Shown here: piece after piece, positions 15,002 through 18,985 of the stretch
How positions within the stretch are numbered: position 1 is the first letter of the stretch
Layout of the letters: each line of letters begins with the position of its first letter
Assembly: GCA_947426265.1 (NCBI GenBank)
Contig: CANEDJ010000028.1
Coordinates: 1-18,985 of the forward strand
Origin: MGBC102946 sp022793145
GTDB taxonomy: Bacteria > Bacillota_I > Bacilli_A > RF39 > UBA660
Length of the DNA: 18,985 bases
Direction: 5' to 3'
The notes under the pieces: generated by a model
What the model saw: the letters and a program-made list of their open reading frames with translations, nothing else
Told to the model about the DNA's origin: nothing
The model's database searches: none
Made by a program: the position numbers and the translations under genes

Positions 15002-15241
15002 ATGGATAGAAGAGTTTCTAAAGGACATGGAGAAATCAAATTTAAATTGGCAGATAGAATGAAAGAAAGAGGATTGTCGAAAAATAAATTATGTAATGAA
15101 ACTGGCTTCCGCTTTGAAACCATTCAGGGATATTATTTAGGAAATATTAGCCGTGTAGACTTATTTGTCCTTTCAGAATTTTGTAGAATCTTAGGCTGTA
15201 AAGTAGAAGATATTATTGAATATGAACCTAAAAAAAAGTAA
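15002..15241 (+). CDS. XRE/Cro-family helix-turn-helix transcriptional regulator
   Basis: The 79-aa product is little more than one Cro/C1-type HTH domain. LADRMKERGLSKNKLCNETG (about 17-36) gives helices 1-2, FRFETIQGYYLG (36-47) the recognition helix, and LSEFCRILGCKVEDIIEYEP the closing helices typical of small XRE regulators. I chose the ATG at 15002 because AGGAAG (14989-14994) precedes it by 7 nt; the in-frame ATG at 14954 would put codons within the inverted repeat and lacks a ribosome binding site. A terminator follows at once, and pflB then has its own promoter. It may control itself, the divergent ferritin-like gene, or pflBA; none of these is shown by the sequence. Confidence 0.88.
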   Translation: MDRRVSKGHGEIKFKLADRMKERGLSKNKLCNETGFRFETIQGYYLGNISRVDLFVLSEFCRILGCKVEDIIEYEPKKK

Positions 15242-15268
15242 AAGATAACAGTATTTGTTATCTTTTTT
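15240..15268 (+). terminator. Terminator after the XRE gene
   Basis: AAAGATAACA (15241-15250) pairs perfectly with TGTTATCTTT (15256-15265) around a 5-nt loop, followed by T's. It overlaps the TAA stop. Confidence 0.87.
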
Positions 15269-15296
15269 GATTATCTAGAGTGATTTATGATATACT
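15267..15296 (+). promoter_or_regulatory. Promoter of the pflBA operon
   Basis: TTGATT (15267-15272), an 18-nt spacer and TATACT (15291-15296), with TG at 15288-15289. The -35 overlaps the tail of the preceding terminator. I see no clear Rex or Fnr-type palindrome here. Confidence 0.75.
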
Positions 15297-15329
15297 TGTT
15301 ATGTATGACGTTAAAAGGAGGATACAGAT

Positions 15330-17555
15330 ATGGAAGCGTGGAAAAATTTTAAAGGAGAAACATGGAAAAATGAAATCAATGTGGAAGATTTTATTTTGAA
15401 TAACTATCACGAATATCAAGGAGATGATACTTTTCTAGAAGGTATTAGTGATAAAACGAAAAAAGTTTGGGATAAAATATCAGAACTTTTAAAAGTAGAG
15501 TTAGAAAAGGGAGTTTTAGATGTTGAAACGAAAATCGTTTCTGGAATCGATAACTTTAGTGCAGGATACATCGACAAAGAAAATGAAGTAATTGTTGGTT
15601 TGCAAACAGATGCTCCATTAAAAAGAATTGTTAACTTATATGGTGGAATTCGTATGGCACATACATCTTTAGAAGCCTATGGATATGAGTTTGATAAAAC
15701 AGTTGGAGATTATTTTAAAGAATTTCGTAAATCTCATAATGATGGAGTATTTGATGCCTATACTCCAGATATCAGAAGAGCTCGTAGTGCAGGATTATTA
15801 ACAGGTCTTCCTGATGCTTATGGAAGAGGTAGAATCATTGGAGACTATAGACGCGTAGCGCTTTATGGAGTTGACTATTTAATAGAGCAAAAGAAAAACG
15901 ATTTGAATGAATTATGTGATATTACAAATGAAGAGACGATTCGCCTTAGAGAAGAAGTTTGTGAACAAATTAGAGCTTTAGAAGAAATGAAATCTATGGC
16001 AAATAAATATGGATGTGACATTTCAGTACCAGCCACAAATGCAAAAGAAGCAATTCAATGGTTATATTTTGGATATTTAGCAAGTGTAAAAGAAAATAAT
16101 GGAGCAGCAGAAAGTATTGGTAGAACTTCTACATTCTTAGATATTTATATTGAAAGAGATTTAGAAGAAGGTCATTTAACAGAAAAAGAAGCACAGGAAT
16201 TGGTAGACCAATTTATTATCAAACTTCGCATCATTCGTCATTTGCGTACACCAGAATATAATGAATTATTTGCTGGAGACCCAACTTGGGTTACAGAATC
16301 ATTAGCAGGAATGACACTAGATGGTAAAAGCTTAGTTACAAAAAATAGTTTCCGTTATCTACATACTTTAATTAATCTAGGAACTTCTCCAGAACCAAAT
16401 TTAACAGTACTTTGGTCTGAAAATTTACCAGAAAATTTCAAAAAATATTGTTCAAAAATTTCCATTTTAACCGATGCAATTCAATATGAAAACGATGATA
16501 TTATGAGACCAATTTACGGGGATGATTATGCAATTGCTTGTTGTGTATCTGCTATGAAGGTTGGAAAACAAATGCAATTTTTTGGAGCAAGATGTAATTT
16601 AGCAAAATCCCTTCTTTATGCTATCAATGGAGGAATCGATGAAAAAAGTGGAAAATTGGTTGTTGAAAATGTTTCAAAAATAACAGATGAAATATTAGAT
16701 TATGAAAAAACCAAAGATGCTTACTATAGTATTTTAGAGCGTGTTGCTAAAACTTATGTAGATGCTATGAATATCATTCACTATATGCATGATAAATATG
16801 CTTATGAAAAAATTCAGATGGCTCTTCATGATACAAATGTAGAACGTTTAATGGCTTTTGGAGTAGCAGGCTTATCAGTAGCGGTAGATTCTCTTTCTGC
16901 AATTAAATATGCCAAGGTAAAACCAATTCGCAATGAAGAAGGAGTTGCAATTGATTTTGAAATTGAAGGAGATTATCCAAAGTATGGAAATGATGATGAC
17001 CGTGTAGATGATATTGCAGTAGACTTAGTAACAAAATTTGTTTCAGAACTTAAAAAGCATCCACTTTATAAAAATGCAATTCATACATTATCTGTACTTA
17101 CAATTACATCAAATGTTGTGTATGGAAAGAAAACAGGTGCTACACCAGATGGAAGAAAAGCAGGAGTTGCTTTCGCGCCAGGTGCAAATCCAATGCATGG
17201 AAGAGATTCAAATGGAGCACTAGCATCTTTAAATTCAGTTGCTAAAGTACCTTATAAAGATATTTGTCAAGATGGAGTATCTAATACATTCTCAATTGTA
17301 CCAAATGCTTTAGGTCATAGTGAAGAAGAACGAATTGATAATCTGGTTCATATATTAGATGGGTACTTTAAACAAGGAGCACACCATTTAAATGTAAATG
17401 TACTAAATAGAGAAATGTTAATTGATGCAATGGAAAATCCAGGAAAGTATCCAACTTTGACAATTCGAGTATCTGGTTATGCAGTTAACTTTAATCGATT
17501 AAGTAAAGAACAACAAAAAGAAGTAATTAGTAGAACATTTCATGAGGTAATGTAA
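15330..17555 (+). CDS. pflB: Formate C-acetyltransferase (pyruvate formate-lyase)
   Basis: Glycyl radical enzyme that converts pyruvate plus CoA to acetyl-CoA plus formate in anaerobic fermentation. The 741-aa length is close to known PflB proteins (about 740-760). Visible active-site features: the adjacent cysteines Cys404-Cys405 in AIACCVSAM, which carry the thiyl radical and the acetyl group; the C-terminal glycyl radical loop RVSGYAVNF with Gly716; and TPDGRKAGVAFAPGANP (about 605-621) typical of the family. The Cys-Cys pair marks a true Pfl rather than a glycerol or choline lyase. A strong AAAAGGAGG (15313-15321) precedes the ATG. The stop TAA shares one base with the ATG of pflA. Frequent GAA, AGA and TTA codons fit the neighbouring genes. 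Confidence 0.98.
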   Translation: MEAWKNFKGETWKNEINVEDFILNNYHEYQGDDTFLEGISDKTKKVWDKISELLKVELEKGVLDVETKIVSGIDNFSAGYIDKENEVIVGLQTDAPLKRIVNLYGGIRMAHTSLEAYGYEFDKTVGDYFKEFRKSHNDGVFDAYTPDIRRARSAGLLTGLPDAYGRGRIIGDYRRVALYGVDYLIEQKKNDLNELCDITNEETIRLREEVCEQIRALEEMKSMANKYGCDISVPATNAKEAIQWLYFGYLASVKENNGAAESIGRTSTFLDIYIERDLEEGHLTEKEAQELVDQFIIKLRIIRHLRTPEYNELFAGDPTWVTESLAGMTLDGKSLVTKNSFRYLHTLINLGTSPEPNLTVLWSENLPENFKKYCSKISILTDAIQYENDDIMRPIYGDDYAIACCVSAMKVGKQMQFFGARCNLAKSLLYAINGGIDEKSGKLVVENVSKITDEILDYEKTKDAYYSILERVAKTYVDAMNIIHYMHDKYAYEKIQMALHDTNVERLMAFGVAGLSVAVDSLSAIKYAKVKPIRNEEGVAIDFEIEGDYPKYGNDDDRVDDIAVDLVTKFVSELKKHPLYKNAIHTLSVLTITSNVVYGKKTGATPDGRKAGVAFAPGANPMHGRDSNGALASLNSVAKVPYKDICQDGVSNTFSIVPNALGHSEEERIDNLVHILDGYFKQGAHHLNVNVLNREMLIDAMENPGKYPTLTIRVSGYAVNFNRLSKEQQKEVISRTFHEVM

Positions 17556-18256
17556 TGAAAGGATATATTAATTCTATTGAAACAATGGGATTAGTAGATG
17601 GCCCAGGAATCCGGTTTGTAGTATTTATGCAGGGATGTAGATTGCGTTGTCTATACTGTCATAATCCAGAAACCTGGAAAAAAGAAAGTGAATTAGAACT
17701 TACCGCAAATGAATTAGTAAAGCGAATTTTGAGATATAAAAATTATTTTGGTGAAGAAGGAGGCGTTACTTTTTCTGGAGGAGAACCTCTTCTTCAACCA
17801 GAATTTTTAATAGAAGCTTTAAAGCTTTGCAAACAATGTAATATTCATACTTGTTTGGATACAGCTGGTTTTGGACTTGGTAATTATGAAGAAATATTAA
17901 AATATACAGATTTGGTAATTATGGATATTAAAGCATTAGAAAAAGGAGCATATAAAAATTTAACTGGTCAACATATAGAAGAATCATTACAATTTTTGGA
18001 TATTTGTCAAAAGATGAATAAAAAAATGTGGATTAGGCAAGTGATTGTTCCTGGAATCAATGATACAGAAGAATATGTATTAAAATTAAAAGAATTTGTA
18101 TCCAACTTAAAGAATATAGAAAAAGTAGAATTCTTACCGTATGAAACATTAGGAATTCCAAAATATGAAAAATTAAAAATCCCTTATCGTTTAGAAAATG
18201 TGAGTCCAATGAATAAGAACCGATGTCAAGAATTATATAGTTTATTTGAAAAATAG
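17555..18256 (+). CDS. pflA: Pyruvate formate-lyase-activating enzyme (radical SAM)
   Basis: Radical SAM enzyme that abstracts hydrogen from Gly716 of PflB, installing the glycyl radical. The 233-aa length is normal for the short PflA form, which lacks an extra ferredoxin domain. The 4Fe-4S cluster motif is Cys28-x3-Cys32-x2-Cys35 (GCRLRCLYCHNP). Other family motifs are VDGPGIRFVVFMQGC (14-28) and the SAM-binding FSGGEPLLQP (73-82). The ATG overlaps the pflB stop (TAATG), so translation is coupled and the pair forms an operon with one promoter and a terminator overlapping the pflA stop. Confidence 0.97.
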   Translation: MKGYINSIETMGLVDGPGIRFVVFMQGCRLRCLYCHNPETWKKESELELTANELVKRILRYKNYFGEEGGVTFSGGEPLLQPEFLIEALKLCKQCNIHTCLDTAGFGLGNYEEILKYTDLVIMDIKALEKGAYKNLTGQHIEESLQFLDICQKMNKKMWIRQVIVPGINDTEEYVLKLKEFVSNLKNIEKVEFLPYETLGIPKYEKLKIPYRLENVSPMNKNRCQELYSLFEK

Positions 18257-18275
18257 CAATTTCGCTATTTTTTTT
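18251..18275 (+). terminator. Terminator of the pflBA operon
   Basis: AAATAGC (18251-18257) pairs with GCTATTT (18264-18270) around a 6-nt loop, followed by a T run. The pflA TAG stop lies in the left arm. Confidence 0.87.
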
Positions 18276-18285
18276 ATCATATTTT

Positions 18286-18294
18286 TGATATAAT
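18286..18294 (+). promoter_or_regulatory. Extended -10 promoter of the 196-aa gene
   Basis: TGATATAAT (18286-18294) is a perfect extended -10. The -35 region is only T-rich. Because the upstream in-frame ATG at 18293 lies within this -10 box, it cannot be in the transcript, which supports the start at 18320. Confidence 0.7.
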
Positions 18295-18319
18295 GCTTTA
18301 TGATAAGGTAGGTAATTGT

Positions 18320-18910
18320 ATGAACGAAAATGAAATGAATATGCAGAATGGTTTAAATAATCAGCCAATGAGTCCCAATACAGGAGTGCCACCAGTTCAA
18401 CCAATGATTAACAATATGGGAACTTCAATGGGAATACCAAATAATGGTGGAGTATCACAGCCAGTAAATACGGGCGTAGTAGCGAATTCAATTCCCCAGC
18501 CTGTAAATGTAGTACCAGAAGGTACAAGAAACTCAACTGTAGAAATGCCAGTACCAAATAATTTTATGGAAGATTTTTCGCAAGCTGTTGTTCCAGAATC
18601 AGTAATTCCAACACCGAATGTTTCTTCAGTACAACCTGAAATAACTATCGCAACTCCTGTAGTTGAACCAACTGAAAATGTCTCAATTCAAAACTCATCT
18701 CCAGTTGTAGAGGCTTCTACACCATCAGAAGTTTCCACATCGGAATTGCAACAACAAGCTATACCAATTGAGAATGCTTCAAAAATACAAAACGTGGAAG
18801 AAAAAACAAAAAAGAAGAAAGGGAATTGGGCATTTATTATTGCTTTATTTGCTGTAGTAGGCTTCTTTGTCTTATTGCTTCCATTATTAGTAAGAATATT
18901 TGGATATTAA
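18320..18910 (+). CDS. Hypothetical tail-anchored protein with a disordered Pro/Asn/Val-rich region
   Basis: The product is 196 aa. Residues 1-160 are low-complexity, rich in Asn, Pro, Val, Gln and Ser, with repeated short QPVN and PVVE-like patterns and no folded domain that I can recognise. A basic KTKKKK (about 162-167) leads into one strong membrane helix (about 170-192) ending VRIFGY. There is no signal peptide, so by the positive-inside rule the long tail should be cytoplasmic with only the last few residues outside. Tail-anchored proteins of this form may act as membrane-tethered scaffolds, but no function can be assigned. The start at 18320 follows AAGGTAGG (18305-18312); the earlier ATG lies in the promoter. 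It is monocistronic, with a hairpin right after the stop. Confidence 0.78.
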   Translation: MNENEMNMQNGLNNQPMSPNTGVPPVQPMINNMGTSMGIPNNGGVSQPVNTGVVANSIPQPVNVVPEGTRNSTVEMPVPNNFMEDFSQAVVPESVIPTPNVSSVQPEITIATPVVEPTENVSIQNSSPVVEASTPSEVSTSELQQQAIPIENASKIQNVEEKTKKKKGNWAFIIALFAVVGFFVLLLPLLVRIFGY

Positions 18911-18934
18911 AAGCACTTCATATTGAAGTGCTTT
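18910..18934 (+). terminator. Hairpin after the 196-aa gene
   Basis: AAAGCACTTCA (18910-18920) pairs perfectly with TGAAGTGCTTT (18924-18934) around a 3-nt loop. Only TTT follows before the 51-bp repeat begins at 18935, so the usual T tract seems cut short. The repeat then supplies a second hairpin with a T-rich tail. Confidence 0.75.
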
Positions 18935-18985
18935 CAGACTGTTGACAAATATGTAGAACAGTCTTTTAATTTTATATGAAATGTA
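18935..18985 (+). repeat. 51-bp inverted repeat, right copy
   Basis: This is the exact reverse complement of 4-54 and runs to the last base of the window, so its outer end may be cut off. It contains the AGACTGTT/AACAGTCT hairpin followed by TTTTAATTTT, and TTGACA (18942-18947), a 17-nt spacer and TTTAAT (18965-18970) directed out of the window. It directly abuts the hairpin of the preceding gene. Confidence 0.93.

Noticed and set aside
18293..18319. Longer N-terminus for the tail-anchored protein
   Set aside because: The ATG at 18293 overlaps the TATAAT box, so it would not be in the mRNA.
18057..18404. 115-codon minus-strand ORF over the end of pflA
   Set aside because: It is a shadow of pflA and the following promoter, with hydrophobic composition typical of antisense frames and no ribosome binding site that I can support.

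Overview
The window looks like chromosomal DNA of a low-GC, probably anaerobic, fermentative Bacillota bacterium. The reasons are strong A+T bias, near-consensus sigma-A-type promoters (often extended -10, TGnTATAAT), AGGAGG-type ribosome binding sites, dense U-tailed terminators, an oxygen-sensitive pyruvate formate-lyase with its activase, and a peptidoglycan GlcNAc deacetylase of the PgdA type. TGA is used as a stop, so the code is standard. I cannot name a genus from the sequence alone.

Layout, left to right. A 51-bp repeat (4-54) opens the window. It is followed by a terminator, a stand-alone FIST-domain protein (178-1347) and a 55-aa two-helix membrane peptide. Next come tRNA-Leu(TAA) and a Ser-fMet-Asp-Phe tRNA operon. 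A 4.7-kb gene (2780-7510) encodes a 1576-aa multidomain surface protein: N-terminal membrane segment, NPCBM-like module, transglutaminase-like Cys/His core, F5/8-type-C-like module, five Ig-like repeats and a C-terminal anchor. It is followed by tRNA-Arg(ACG) and tRNA-Pro(TGG). This large gene therefore sits alone between two tRNA arrays.

From 8.2 to 12.5 kb there are pgdA, a cytoplasmic transglutaminase-like protein, exoA, a GNAT acetyltransferase, a NUDIX hydrolase and tRNA-Pro(CGG). From 12.6 to 14.8 kb there are glyA, an unknown 120-aa gene and a convergent ferritin-like diiron protein; the last two have overlapping stop codons under one bidirectional terminator. From 14.9 kb on there are a small XRE/Cro-type regulator with an upstream inverted repeat, the pflB-pflA operon, and a proline/asparagine-rich protein with a C-terminal membrane helix.

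Most genes are ordinary housekeeping or metabolism. PflB/PflA convert pyruvate to acetyl-CoA and formate. GlyA supplies one-carbon units. ExoA and NUDIX are repair or nucleotide-cleanup enzymes. PgdA modifies peptidoglycan. The accessory-looking part is the giant surface protein between the tRNA arrays.

The most unexpected structural signal is that the two ends of the window carry the same 51-bp sequence in inverted orientation, without a mismatch. Each copy abuts a hairpin. Each contains a quasi-palindrome and a promoter-like TTGACA-N17-TTTAAT pointing out of the window. This may be a dispersed repeat at which the assembly broke, or the boundary of an invertible or mobile segment. The sequence alone cannot decide.
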